From Chaunax sp. Z400 (Eukaryota; Chordata; Actinopteri; Lophiiformes; Chaunacidae): a stretch of DNA of 64,000 nt. The notes beneath the pieces are model-generated. The model saw nothing but the letters and a program-made list of their open reading frames with translations. It was not told the origin of the DNA and made no database searches. The stretch spans positions 2,451,546-2,515,545 of the forward strand of contig CM075187.1 in assembly GCA_037577475.1 (NCBI GenBank). Direction: 5' to 3'. The position numbers and the translations under genes are program-made. Shown one piece after another: positions 14,606 through 61,948 of the stretch; the first letter of the stretch is position 1; the number at the start of each line of letters is the position of its first letter.

Positions 14606-16546
14606 GCCTGCTGAAAATATGCATACAGGTTCCAGGTGTGCGTTTGTACGCGACATTTACTTAGCCATTGTAAAAACTTCAGTCCAGGTTATGGGGGTTA
14701 AACCTTCTCAGGCTTTAACTCAGTGTGGCTGCTGTTTCTCTGTGTGTGAGGAGCAGGTAAATAAGGATCTAAACGATCCTACAGCTGCAATAAGGCACAC
14801 TGGAGCATCTCCGACACACTGATGCTGCTGCGTCTTATCACAGTGCTGCAGTGTAAGGGAGGAGCTCCAATAAGCTCACAGTAGTAGCTTGTGGCAAATT
14901 CCTCCTGTCTCCAGATACTGAGAGGTTTGGTCACGCCCTCCGAGTGTTAATATGATGGTTAATCCTCTTTATTAGTCAATAAAGCCTCGACACATTTACC
15001 GCTACAAGTAACTTTTGTTTAGGTGACAGAACAGTATGAGAGTGTACCATAAATATTATCATACTTGTGTTGGACTTCTGGAGGATGATGGACTGTTGTG
15101 TGTCTGTGTTCCCAAAGCATGCAAACGCAATGTTAGCGTCACAAACATACTATGCATGAATATAAATTCTACTCATAAGGTTCTCTGTTGACAAAATGAG
15201 GTGAGAACCCAATAATTTCTGATGCAACTGAGCTGCAAGCAACAGTCAGACCCTCACCTTTGCTTTAATGACAGAAAATCCTCTTAACCATCAGAGGGCA
15301 CTAAAAACCCACCTGATGCTCTCAACCATCCAGAGGCTATTAGGACATCACTGGGATTCAATTTAAGCTGATGTATAGAAATAAACTGTGTTCAGGTTTA
15401 GTTATATTTAGGCAAAGATTCATCTTTACATTATAGATGAACAGTAATATGAGGTAGGTGTGATGCAGTCATGTCCTAATTAGTCTGATTTGTCCTAGTT
15501 GAACTGCAGTGTATCTTTATTAGTAGACAATGACCTCTATTATAAGAGAATAATCATCAGATGTAAGCTGTATACAGTACTAACAGAGAAGTCATCTTCT
15601 TTATTATCTACCTTTGACTTTATTTTTTCCCTGGCATCTGTTTGTTTGTCAGGACTACACAAAAACTGTTGTAAAAAGACCAAAAAAAAAGCTTGGCGTA
15701 GGTAATAAATAGTTCTGCCAATCACAAAACAGCAGAGTGGGACCTAACAAATAGGATGTAAAGCTTCTATACTTTATTCTTTTAAGTCCTTAAAAATACA
15801 TTTTACCTCTACATTTCCCCCCCCCAAAAAATACAAACAACAGTTTCGAATTAAGGTTCCGCCTCTCAGTGAGAAGACAGCCTGTCATACCTTAGGATAA
15901 TGGGTCACCCACGGCCCCCTTCTGGATCCGCCCCTGCATCTAAAATCTAAAGTTATTAAATAAATGTAATAGAGTAAAAAGTACAAGGTTTGCCTCCAAA
16001 AAGGTAGTTGAATGGAGGTATTAAGTAGCAGAAAACTGAAATACTCAAGTATCTCATAATGAGTAAATGTATAGTTACATTCCGTCACAGGCTTCACTGT
16101 CTGTCGATCCCTCTTCAGATTCAGGGATCAGAAATCAGACACTCAACACATGACGTTTTATTTCTTCCGACATGACATTTAAACCGACGAAGGGTTAATC
16201 CGACCAGCTGTGCTGGACGTGACTTCCTGAGCGGATGAACAGTGACAGATGATGAGTTTAGTGCCCTGAGGGTTGCGCACAAGACAGTCAGTGATCTGCT
16301 AACAGCCGTTTAACACCGCAGAGTCCCAGCCGCGGCAGACGGAGAGACCGACTCAATCTGGAGGACTAATGCGCTGAGAAGGAACGCGACATCCTCCGAC
16401 ACACTTTTCAGCTCACATCTCCTGACCGGACACACGTCTCCAGGATCGTTACGCACAACTTTTACGCACAATCTGCCGATGAACACACCTCGATGTTTTT
16501 ATTTACAGCACGGATGACTACGATTTATACTCCCACAGGTGTGATT

Positions 16547-16564
16547 ATGTTGCGACCCGGATAG
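16547..16564 (+). other. upstream ORF 1 (MLRPG) in the probable tmem132d leader
   Basis: ATG at 16547, stop TAG at 16562-16564. It is in the same frame as the main ORF and directly abuts the next upstream ATG. If it is in the mature leader it may reduce initiation at 16646. There is no evidence of translation. Confidence 0.4.
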
Positions 16565-16597
16565 ATGGATGAAACGATCCGCTCACTGCTCCGCTGA
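16565..16597 (+). other. upstream ORF 2 (MDETIRSLLR) in the probable tmem132d leader
   Basis: ATG at 16565, immediately after the stop of upstream ORF 1, and TGA at 16595-16597. It is in the main frame, so this stop fixes 16646 as the first usable in-frame ATG downstream. It ends 48 bases before the main start. Confidence 0.4.
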
Positions 16598-16645
16598 AAA
16601 ACCACTGGGAACCTGCCTGGAAGAGCGAGCCGCGCCGGTGCCAAA

Positions 16646-53396
<36,751 letters not shown>

Positions 53397-53659
53397 TACA
53401 GAACCATGTACAGTGGACGTGGCTTTGAACACCTCAATGCCTTTGTTAACTCCAACAACTATCTAGAAAAAGTGATTTTGGAATTCCTCTACATTTCATT
53501 ACCTTTCAAGGCCTTTTACATGTACATGTAATGTATAATATTGTTAATATCAGAGCGTGGATGTGTGTGGTATTGTTTCAGATGTGTTTGTGTAGATTCT
53601 CACAATACCAGGTTATGGTAATCCTAAAAGGTTTTACAGAAAGCAATTGGACCTCTTTT

Positions 53660-54190
53660 TCATTTTGAAGACTTTTCACCTCTCATCCTAGAGGCTTCCT
53701 CAGTTCCTTTACTTACTCAGCCATCATGTTGATAGGGTCACATGACATCACTCAAGGTGTGAATGACGATGAAACTGCCTAGGGAGGGATGCCAGGACTG
53801 CATTGTGTGTGTCTGGTTGGTGGCATAGATCACCAACCTTGTTAAGAACTGGCCGTTCCAGTTGAACCCTTTTTAGCCCCTTTCACACAGTTTGCTCAAG
53901 GCGAGACTAGTTTGCTTTTATTTCACCCCGTCGTTCTGTATAAACACTATGAAGGCGTAATGGGGGTCTGTGTTGTTCAGCCTTTGAGTCGGCAGCAGAG
54001 GTGGTAACAGTGCAGACACCCCTTTCCAGGAAGTTTAACCACCATTCACACTTTGAGTCATATGACCCCAATGACTCACATGTAGGTAATAGACCCTCAT
54101 GTAGGTCAGAAACCAACTTGTGACCTCAACGACCCTAACGCCTCAACAATAGTGCTGGGTGGGGGGGTCACATGTGACCTTAATGACTCA
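53660..54190. repeat. interspersed teleost repeat in the tmem132d 3' region
   Basis: CTTTTCACCTCTCATCCTAG, GGCTTCCTCAGTTCCT and later GTGACCTCAACGACCCTAAC are recurrent in fish genomes. It begins about 260 bp after the stop codon, so it is probably transcribed as 3' UTR. Confidence 0.55.
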
Positions 54191-54709
54191 ACATGTCCAG
54201 TTGCTTTTTATTTAACCTCTGAAGATGTTTCAGACTTTGACAAGATGAATTCTTATTTACATAATCTTTAAAGCCACAAATGTTAAAACTGCATGTCGAT
54301 ATCTACTTCTCGAATTTTTTGCACTCACATGCTGATATAGACAACCAATGCAATATACTGATTACAAGTTATAATGTTTGGGTTTCACCAAAAACGGGGC
54401 TTTGACTGAACACAATTCTGACTGAAATGGGTGTTTGCTATTATGTAATATCCAAGACATTATTCTTTGTAGATTTAAGTTGATCCAATTTTCCTTAGAT
54501 ATTGTTTTTTTCATTAAAACACTATGATCTTGAATATTGCCTTTCACTTGTTGAGCCCCTACAAGTTTTTCTTTTTTTCCTTCTTTTTAAAAAAAATGTT
54601 TTATTTTCAGTTTTATATTCAAAACAAACAGAAACAGAAAACAGAAACAAAACAATCCAAACACTAAAAAAACAAAAAAACAAAAAAAAACACTGCCAGA
54701 TATATTGGT

Positions 54710-54715
54710 AAATAA
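54710..54715 (+). terminator. candidate polyadenylation signal AATAAA for tmem132d
   Basis: First AATAAA on the + strand noted after the tmem132d stop, about 1.3 kb downstream. An ATTAAA at 54513-54518 and a second AATAAA at 55305-55310 are alternatives. Which is used cannot be told from sequence alone. Confidence 0.35.
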
Positions 54716-55432
54716 ATGGTTCACAGCAGTTTTCAGGACATTACAGTCGAGTATTTAAAGATTTTAAAAAAAATTTTTCTTCTTCTTTTTTCTCTTTGCA
54801 ATTTTTCAGAAATATCCAAAAAGAAAAAGAGAGAGAAAAAGTAGTAACCTCTCGTTCCTCTTCTGCCCTTAAAACACATGGTGTATTTGCTGCAAACTTG
54901 AATGTGTGCAACCCAAACAGCTGATTTACAGGGATCAATTAACAGTCAGAATTCAAGTGTAGCTCCAAAAATACAGCATATGACAAGAGTAACCATCTGC
55001 TAACTATAATTTTTGTTGCAGTCATCTTTAGCTTTAGCTACAACTATTATTAGCTCAGTTAGCTGTGGAGCTAGTGGTCCTCTAGCTAACTGAAGTATGC
55101 CTAAACCACAGCCTCAGATCACAGCTAGCAAAGGGAATGAGCTGAACCGGGCTCCCACTGTACCGGGCTGGACACCAGACTGGAACTGGAACTCTGACAC
55201 AGACGTAGACCAGTCTTACGGTAGGGGATGCAATATGGAGGTGATTTACTCCTTTAATGGTCCTCAAGCATGACAGCTGTTTTTGTCTTAATAGTGGGAA
55301 TCATAATAAAGATTTAACAGTCTAATTATCACAAACTAATTTTAAAGCATTCAGGGCAGCCTATATAAAACACTGCATCACATTTTCAGATCACTAATCA
55401 ATCAGAAACAACCAGTGAAGTCGTATGTCTCT

Positions 55433-55438
55433 TTTATT
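55433..55438 (-). terminator. candidate polyadenylation signal AATAAA for glt1d1
   Basis: AATAAA on the - strand (TTTATT on +), about 255 bases after the glt1d1 stop. It is a sensible distance for a short 3' UTR. Confidence 0.5.
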
Positions 55439-55693
55439 TATTAGAATGAATAAAAAGAGCATATATCTCTCTATATTGTCATAAATAACCATTTTAAATG
55501 CATAAAATATATTAACAAAAATAATTTCTACTCTTTGGTTCAAAGTGCTCTGCAGCATAATTTCAATCTACCAGTTAAATTATTTTGTACAGACACATTA
55601 TCTGTGATAATTATATCTATATCCATAAACACACTGTTCTTTGTTGCTCAAGTTCCTGAGAAAGTACCCAGAATGCGGGTGAATGCTGTGACC

Positions 55694-55846
55694 TCACACC
55701 CAGAGCAGAGTGTCCACCAGCCGCTGGTAAGTTTCTCTCTCCTGTTCCAGGCTGTGATGCTTCTCCACATAGAGCTTTCCGTTCCTCACCACTCTCCCTC
55801 TCAGTTCACAATCTGACACCAGCCTCTGAGATTGAAGCACAAATTC
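55694..55846 (-). CDS. glt1d1: glt1d1 last coding exon and stop
   Basis: 153 nt including stop TGA (55696-55694). Acceptor TTTATCCTCAACAG|GAATTT. Encodes EFVLQSQRLVSDCELRGRVV, RNGKLYVEKHHSLEQERETY, QRLVDTLLWV. It aligns with mammalian EFVHLAKRLVSDPALEKEIV and the VNGREYV...ERDTYQQL end. It ends a few residues earlier than the human protein. The intron before it is 3963 bp and holds two transposon relics. Confidence 0.94.
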   Translation of the reverse strand, partial: EFVLQSQRLVSDCELRGRVVRNGKLYVEKHHSLEQERETYQRLVDTLLWV

Positions 55847-58800
55847 CTGTTGAGGATAAAAGCAAAACATGTCTCATTTTACATCAAATGCCACATAAAG
55901 CTTGCCGTTGAAGTTGCATGAAGATGTGTTCTTTTAAAAGCATAAAAGATCAATTGAGGCAGGAGAATAAAAAAAGCCTGTGCACTGATTAGTAAATACT
56001 TCAAACATGTCTGCCCATTGCCAAAGGATGTGGCTCCAGATCCAAACCGCGGCTGTCCAACAGACCTTTATAGTCCATCCTAATAGCTGCCACCTTATGC
56101 AGCTTATGAAGACAAGAAAAGACAACTGACTGCTACACTGAAGAGATACCACCATACCAGCTGTCACAGGAGGCAGAGTAAGATAAAAACGATTCCTGAG
56201 CAGTGACTGAGAGGTGTTGTGCCCACACAACATGCAGAATCCTCATCTGTCGGCCGAGCAGAGGGAGAAAAGTCTCCAAAAAAACGAAGTGAAAGTGCCT
56301 TAAAGTGTTCCTGCAGGGCCAATAGGCACGCATAGTTTGAGCCACTGTCGGTCAGCATGCCAATTCACTGTACTTCATTTCATTCAAGTGATGTGATTAT
56401 GTCTGAAGAGGTACTTGGTGGGAAATAGCTCTTCTGTATGGCTTTATGAGAACTACAAATCCTCAGCAACAGGATTAAAGCTCAACTTATGAGCAGCGCG
56501 CTTATAATCACTTCACTGCAAATTACAGAGCCAGACAGGAAGAGCCAGTTTTCTCTTGAAAGCTTTCAAGTGCTGGTGTGTTTGTTTCATCTGACACCTT
56601 CCTTGATACCTATCCTCCCTGTGTAATCATTCTGAAAGGCCCGAAGAAGCAGAAACACTGTCAATCAAAAATAATAGAGGATTTTAATGTAGCGCTGCAC
56701 GATATATCGTGTCATCATCGACATCACAATGTGCACGTAGTTTAATCGCAGGACGTGTGATGTCAAGTAATGCAAATGAACTCAAACTCGCTTGGAACGG
56801 CAACAGAGGTGGTACTAAAAAAAGTAGTACCAGGTACTTTTTACCTAATGGAAAAACCAAAAGGTGAGTAGAGTAGAGTAGAGCCGGTACTACGCAATGG
56901 AAATGCGGCTTATGTTCCATGTCAGCCACCAGAGTTTTCACTGAAGAGCTAGGTTGGGAGAGAAGCGGTGAGATTCTGTTTTTGACAGCCTGTATTTCAC
57001 AATTTACTCTGTGGAACTCAGCAGTGAGGACATTTTCAGCTCAGACATGAGTAATTCAGAGACGTCTCCCTTCAGTGAGGCGAGGATTTCAGTTCAAGTG
57101 TGAGTCATACTTGAAAGCTTGCTAGGCGATGACTTGTTGGACTTGGAGTTGCTAGCCCGGTTAGCAATAATAGGCGGAGTAAACTCAAAACAAAATAGAA
57201 ATTCCAGCTATGAGTTGGTAACTTAGGCTGGAAACATGAAACTGCATGGCCTGCTCACTAGCGCCCTCATGTTTTTGTTGCTTAATACATCAGGATAGCT
57301 CTCATGGTTCTCAGTTTCCAGGGCTACCCTGAAAGAGAAGTCAGTCTGATATAACAGAGTTTATTGCTGGTTGGTGACATTCAGGGTCTGCATGCACAGT
57401 AGGCATGTCTCAGAGCAGTGGGGGAAAGCTACTCCAGCGATGCTCTTGAACATTAGACGCTGTAAAGTCAGTGGGATGATAGCCAGAACTGTCTCTGGAG
57501 TCTGTGTCAGGGGGGAGGAATAATCTGGTGGATGTGTGCATCGCTCAGTCTGGGTTTAAATCCAGAGTTGCCTGTCTCTGCGGAGCCGTTTTGTAGTAAC
57601 TTAGAGCAGAACTTTAAGCCGTCTATACTGTGGGACTCTGATTTAATACACCTATTCAAACTGAATTAAGTTGTGGTCTGTTTGTAGTACTAGTATTTGG
57701 TATATTTCATTGCAACTTGATATTTGGTTTATTGATTTATCTGGTTTAGTGGAGCTATTTTCTTCCTTTTTTTCTGTTTGGCTGCCCTCCAACCCACTGC
57801 AAAGAAGTTAATTCATTTATTCCTATCCTATTTATTCATGCTGCAACATAAATCACAGAAAATAAAAAAAAAAATCACAATGTTTTTTCCAATATAATGC
57901 AGCCCTATTTCAAAGCAAGTTTTAAAAAAAAAGTCTTGATTGTGTTCCACAGGAGGAAAAGTTGTCCTGTCAATCACCAGTCCTGGCTGAGGTTGGGGTT
58001 TATCCAGTCCAACTTGTTGCCACCATCTGTGAGAGCTTCTTCCCAGCAGATCAGCTGAGCACACGTGACGCCCTCCTTTGGAGAGGACTTATCTCCGCCG
58101 GTACGACTACAACACGCTAAAGCACGGACAACCCTGAGCTCAATCCCTCTGGAAACAAGCCTTAACATGTATTTTTCTTTTGCATCAAACCTCATTAAAC
58201 ATCAGACTGAATAGCTTGCATGGGAGCTTTCCTGCACCCTGCTATGTGTTGCATCATTGTGTGGTAATGTGGTATCTTTGCTCTGTCCCTGAAGGTTGCA
58301 TTTTTTTTATTCTCATCGGAGCACCTGAAGAAACACTGGCTCCTTTTATTAGAATTTACCTGCATAAGTTGGACTAGTGATGATTATTTAGTGCAAAGTT
58401 TTACAAAAATGATGTGAAGTATTTCTACTTAATACAACTCTACACCAAGAGGAGACCATGCATGTCCTCAGTCATCCTGAGACAGCACTTCATTACCCAT
58501 CAGCAGTGGGTTGTTCTGCAGACAGACGAGGTAACAGGAGTGACTGTCGTCTATAATGCATATGCAGTAGATCCTGTCTGTAGTCCATGAATGCAGTCAG
58601 TGGTAAAGATTAACAAGGCTTAACACGTGGTGACCTGGTCAGTGCTCATCACTATTAACATCCATCCTGAGTGATCCGACCACAGCTAACAGCTCTCAAG
58701 CTGCGTTCACATCACAAGCCTCATTGTTCCATTCTGACCTTCTGCTCAGATTAGATTCGGTTATCTTGACTGTTCACATTCATAATTACAAGTGTATCTA

Positions 58801-61800
58801 GCTGTAATATAGCTGCACCTGTCTTTCAAAAACATGCGTGCATTGATATGTTTTTTGCACCAACAACCAAAAAAACTTCACAGTTTGTCAGAAAACTCGT
58901 GCTATTCAAACTGGAATGGACGCACAAGTAGCAGATGTGGACGGCTGCTGACGATATCAAAAGGCACAGCTAAGAAATGCACTATATAGACAAAAGTATT
59001 GGGTATTCTATGACACTGTCCCCCCCCCCCGCAGCTTGCACTCGTCACAGAAGACTTTCTACAAGATTTTGGAGAGTCAGTGGGGTTTTTTGACCATTAA
59101 TCCAGAAGAGCATCTGTGAGGTCAGACACTGATGTTGGGCGAGAAGGTCTGGCTCCCAATCTCCGCTCCAGTTCATCCCAAAGGTGTTCGATGGGGTTGA
59201 GGTCAGGGCTCACCAAACCATGTCTTTATGGACATTGCTTTGTGCACGGGGAGTACAGTCATACGGGGAATACAGTCATACTGGAACAGAAAAGGTTCTT
59301 CCCCCAAACTGGTCCCACAAAGTTGGAAGCATAGAATTGTCCAAAAGGTCTTGGTGTGCTGAAGCATTAGACCAACCCCTGAAAAACAACCCCATACCAT
59401 TATCCCTCCTAAATATTAAGAGGTGTGTCCGAATACTTTTGTACATATAGTTTATATATTATATGTATGTAAAGTTTGGTGAAGCTAGAATGTATAGTTT
59501 GCAAGATATTCTCCGCAAAAAACAAACAAACTTCCCAACAGACGGACCTACTGATGACTACAGCTCCCATCTTTTTTATGTCGGGGATAATTATTTGGAC
59601 TTTCTTGTAAATTCCGCAAATGTTATACATGAACTTATTTCTTGCTTCTCCAATTGTCTTTGTGATGTAAGGCTGTATTTGCACAACTGGTCACTCCTGT
59701 GGAGACGCATTACAATACCAGGTACGATCAACCAGACTCAGAGCTGTCCCCTTGTGATGGGATCACCCAGGATGGATGTTAATACCAGGACTGAACAGGC
59801 TCTACATACCTGAGGAGAAGAGTACAGCAGCCCGTTGAGCTCATGCTGCACTATGGCTGCATTTCCTGGAATGTCCCTGGCCAACACAGGCACCCCGAGA
59901 TCCATGGCCTGTTGGAGCAGAGAGATCAAACAGTCAGAGGAGATTTAAAACGCTAATAAAAGTTACTGATTCTATTACTTCTATTCTCCTCCTCAGTGCC
60001 TTTCTGTTCACTTCCAGAATTAACAATCTGTATCAGCTAATACCTTGAGAGGGTTGTTGAGTGAAACATGCTAACACACTAATCAGACCTTAAGCCTTCT
60101 GTGGATTGTCTTAATTGACTGCGTTTAAAAGAGATTAGTGGATTTTGCAGGTTGGGCTCACTCAGGAATGGGGAGATTTGAGTCAAGCAATTAATTTGTG
60201 TAATAGTCCCTGAAGTGGCCAGATTAAGTTGTAGCTGAGGGAGAAAAAAGATAAAGAACTCGTGTAAATATTCACTTTGGATTCTCGGCATATATTCTCA
60301 TTACCTGAATATCATCATGTCTCACGATGCATGCTCTGCAAAAAGAACTGAGCCCTGTTTACCTCTAAGATGGCTGCTGACATGCCCTCTGAGACGGAGC
60401 TGTTGACCACGGCGAAACACCTTTTCACGGCTGCGTGAAGCTCCTGCTGGCTCCTCTCCTGGGCCAAGAAGACCCCTGCTGTTCTGTAAGATGCAGCGGC
60501 AGAGCCTCAGTTCTGCGTGACTCAGAGTTCACAGAGGCATGAATGATGCTGAAGGGCAGTGACAAGCTCACGGCTGCTCTGTGTGTGTGGCATGCAGGTA
60601 AAAGTCCTAACCAGAGACGGCAGCTACCTGCCGCCAAACATCTTTGTCGTGGCGAAAAACTGAAACATCAGCTAAGACTTAAAACGAAGATGGCGGCGCT
60701 CCCCTCAGATTTACATTCTGTTCATATTATATCAACATAAATGGAAGCTACATACAGATGGAAGCAACATTATTCAATCCACATTGTGTGGCAAAACCTA
60801 CAATTTAGCAGCTGTTTGCAATAAACAAATCAAACAAAAACAGTTTCAATAGATCAATACAACAGATATTTCTTTTACACACAACTACAGTCTCTAAATG
60901 ATCCAACCTGAATCTCATCCTCATCAGAGACACATTTACAGATCAGATGTATTAAAACACTGAGACCTTCATAGACTTACTTTATCAGTAGAGTCCCAAA
61001 GGTTTTTCTGTTAAGGCCTAAATTTACATCAGGGCTCCATGAACTTCAAGACCTTCACCACTGCTGACCCAGAAGCTCCAGAAAAGTGGGCTCCAGTAGC
61101 TCAGAACCATCTAGATCAGACCCAGAAGTTCTGGGATGCTGTTCTGTGGAGCCATGAAACCAAAGGAGGAAGAATGAAGCTGATGCTGAAAAGAACAACC
61201 TACCTACAGTGAAGCATGGCGGTGGCTCTGGGGCTGCTTGGCTTCCTGGACCACTAAAAACCTGCAGCCTGTAAAGGGTCAGATGGATTCCATCAAGGAT
61301 CAGGAAATCCTAGAAGAAAACGTCTCCATCTGTGAGGAAGATGAAGCTTGGCTGTCATTGGACGTTCCAAAAGGACAATGATCCCAAGCAGACCTCAGAG
61401 TCCACCAAGGCCTGGTTTCAGAAGAAGTCCTGGATCATTCTAGAGGCCGTCACAGTCGCCTGACTAATCCATAGAAATCCTCTGGTGGGATCTGAAGAAG
61501 GTGGTTGCAGCAGGTAAACCAGGAATATTCCAGAACTGGAGGCCTTTGTCCATGAGGAATGGGCTAAGATTCCTCAGGAACGCTGCAGGAAGCTGGTGTC
61601 TGGATCTGCATCATGTTTGCAGCAGGTCATAGAAGCTAAAGGGTCTACAAAGAACTAGAGACGCTGGTCATTAAGGATCATTTAGAGACTGAGGAGTCAG
61701 GAAAAGGAGACTTTTGGCTTAGATTTAGAGAAAACACTTTAATATCTGATGTATTGATTTAAACTGTTCTTATAACAGCTGTTAGCATCTGTAGGTATTT

Positions 61801-61948
61801 TCTTGTACCATGTTGGATAAATAGAAGGAAAAGCAACTGGACTGCTGGACATCAAGCTTTCTAAGAGATATGAGTAAGTGATGAAGAAAAGAAAGATGGT
61901 TTACCTTTGAACAACAGCTTCCACTTCAACAGTGAGTAGAGGATCGAT
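55694..61948 (-). CDS. glt1d1: glycosyltransferase 1 domain-containing 1, C-terminal part (5' exons outside window)
   Basis: Putative family 4 (GT-B fold, retaining) glycosyltransferase; acceptor substrate not securely known. Four exons on the - strand, in coding order: 61948-61905, 60483-60363, 59908-59810, 55846-55694. Phases agree and the 417 nt give 138 residues and a stop. The visible part is the C-terminal nucleotide-sugar-binding half. It includes VVNSSVSEGMSAAILEAMDL, carrying the E-x7-E motif of GT4 enzymes, whose second Glu is the last codon of one exon. MDLGVPVLARDIPGNAAIVQ follows and is almost the mammalian GLT1D1 sequence. The whole mammalian protein is about 346 residues, so about 200 N-terminal residues are expected to the right of the window. 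Convergent with tmem132d, as in mammals. Confidence 0.93.
56690..57907. mobile_element. hAT-like non-autonomous element
   Basis: Left end TAGCGCTGCACGATATATCG, right end AATGCAGCCCTA, an imperfect inverted pair resembling the TAGGGCTGCACGAT termini of fish hAT elements. No clear 8-bp target duplication is seen. Near 56800-56900 is a piece with GTAGAGTAGAGCCGGTACTA, the same terminus as the Harbinger-like relic at 9.1 kb. Confidence 0.5.
58983..59452 (-). mobile_element. Tc1/mariner-type relic with transposase remnant
   Basis: Inverted ends: TATATAGACAAAAGTATTGG on the left and ATACTTTTGTACATATAGT on the right. The - strand still reads MVWGCFSGVGL and VHKAMSIKTWF, both Tc1 transposase motifs around the catalytic region. 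Internally deleted to about 470 bp and non-functional. Confidence 0.8.
59810..59908 (-). CDS. glt1d1: glt1d1 exon, sugar-nucleotide-binding loop
   Basis: 99 nt, 33 codons, phase 0 both ends. Acceptor TGCTCCAACAG|GCCATG, donor CCTCAG|GTATGT. Encodes AMDLGVPVLARDIPGNAAIV, then QHELNGLLYSSPQ. It is almost the same as the mammalian exon and is the clearest homology in this gene. Confidence 0.97.
59909..60362 (-). other. glt1d1 intron (454 bp)
   Basis: GTAAAC to CAACAG on the - strand. Nothing recognisable inside. Confidence 0.85.
60363..60483 (-). CDS. glt1d1: glt1d1 exon carrying first Glu and end of the E-x7-E motif
   Basis: 121 nt. Acceptor GCATCTTACAG|A, donor TTAGAG|GTAAAC. Encodes TAGVFLAQERSQQELHAAVK, RCFAVVNSSVSEGMSAAILE. 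The second half is nearly identical to mammalian GLT1D1. The first half (FLAQERSQQ) is diverged but lines up residue for residue with RLIGEMPQED. EGMSAAILE is the GT4 E-x7-E signature. Confidence 0.95.
60484..61904 (-). other. glt1d1 intron (1421 bp)
   Basis: Mostly filled by a Tc1-like transposase pseudogene on the opposite strand (61060-61700). Outside it nothing further is recognised. Confidence 0.75.
61060..61700 (+). pseudogene. Tc1-like transposase pseudogene
   Basis: The + strand translation in broken frames gives FWDAVLWSHETK, VKHGGGSGAAW, then FQKDNDPKQTSESTKAWFQK and FVHEEWAKIPQERCRKLV with VIEAKG, in the order of a Tc1 transposase. Stops and frameshifts abolish the ORF. It lies antisense inside a glt1d1 intron. 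Confidence 0.85.
61905..61948 (-). CDS. glt1d1: glt1d1 44-nt exon
   Basis: Acceptor GTGTCTCTTAG|ATCGAT, donor CAAAG|GTAAAC. Encodes IDPLLTVEVEAVVQ plus two bases that complete an Arg codon with the next exon. This aligns with the VDPVFTREVKAKVKR segment of mammalian GLT1D1. Phase 2 exit matches the next exon. It is short, so it rests on phase agreement, splice sites and the alignment together. Confidence 0.82.

Larger units (their letters stand above)
9941..16189. other. intergenic region upstream of tmem132d, no gene seen
   Basis: No exon-like homology on either strand. It includes two foldback-MITE copies (11717-12304, 14018-14605). The stretch at about 10380-11110 lacks recognisable repeats and could hold regulatory sequence, but nothing specific can be shown. 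Confidence 0.55.
16190..16645 (+). promoter_or_regulatory. CpG-rich promoter-proximal region and probable 5' UTR of tmem132d
   Basis: From about 16190 the sequence becomes richer in G+C and CpG than the AT-rich flanks, and continues so to about 16760, spanning exon 1. This fits a CpG-island-type promoter and a 5' untranslated leader. No clear TATA box is seen and the transcription start cannot be placed. Several upstream ATGs lie in the last 150 bases. Confidence 0.55.
53397..55693. other. region between the convergent tmem132d and glt1d1 stops
   Basis: Holds both 3' UTRs. It includes a teleost interspersed repeat (53660-54190), an A-rich stretch near 54600-54700 and candidate poly(A) signals on both strands. 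No coding signal. Confidence 0.7.
55847..59809 (-). other. glt1d1 last intron (3963 bp)
   Basis: Contains an hAT-like relic (56690-57907) and a Tc1-like relic (58983-59452). Otherwise no coding signal. Confidence 0.8.
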
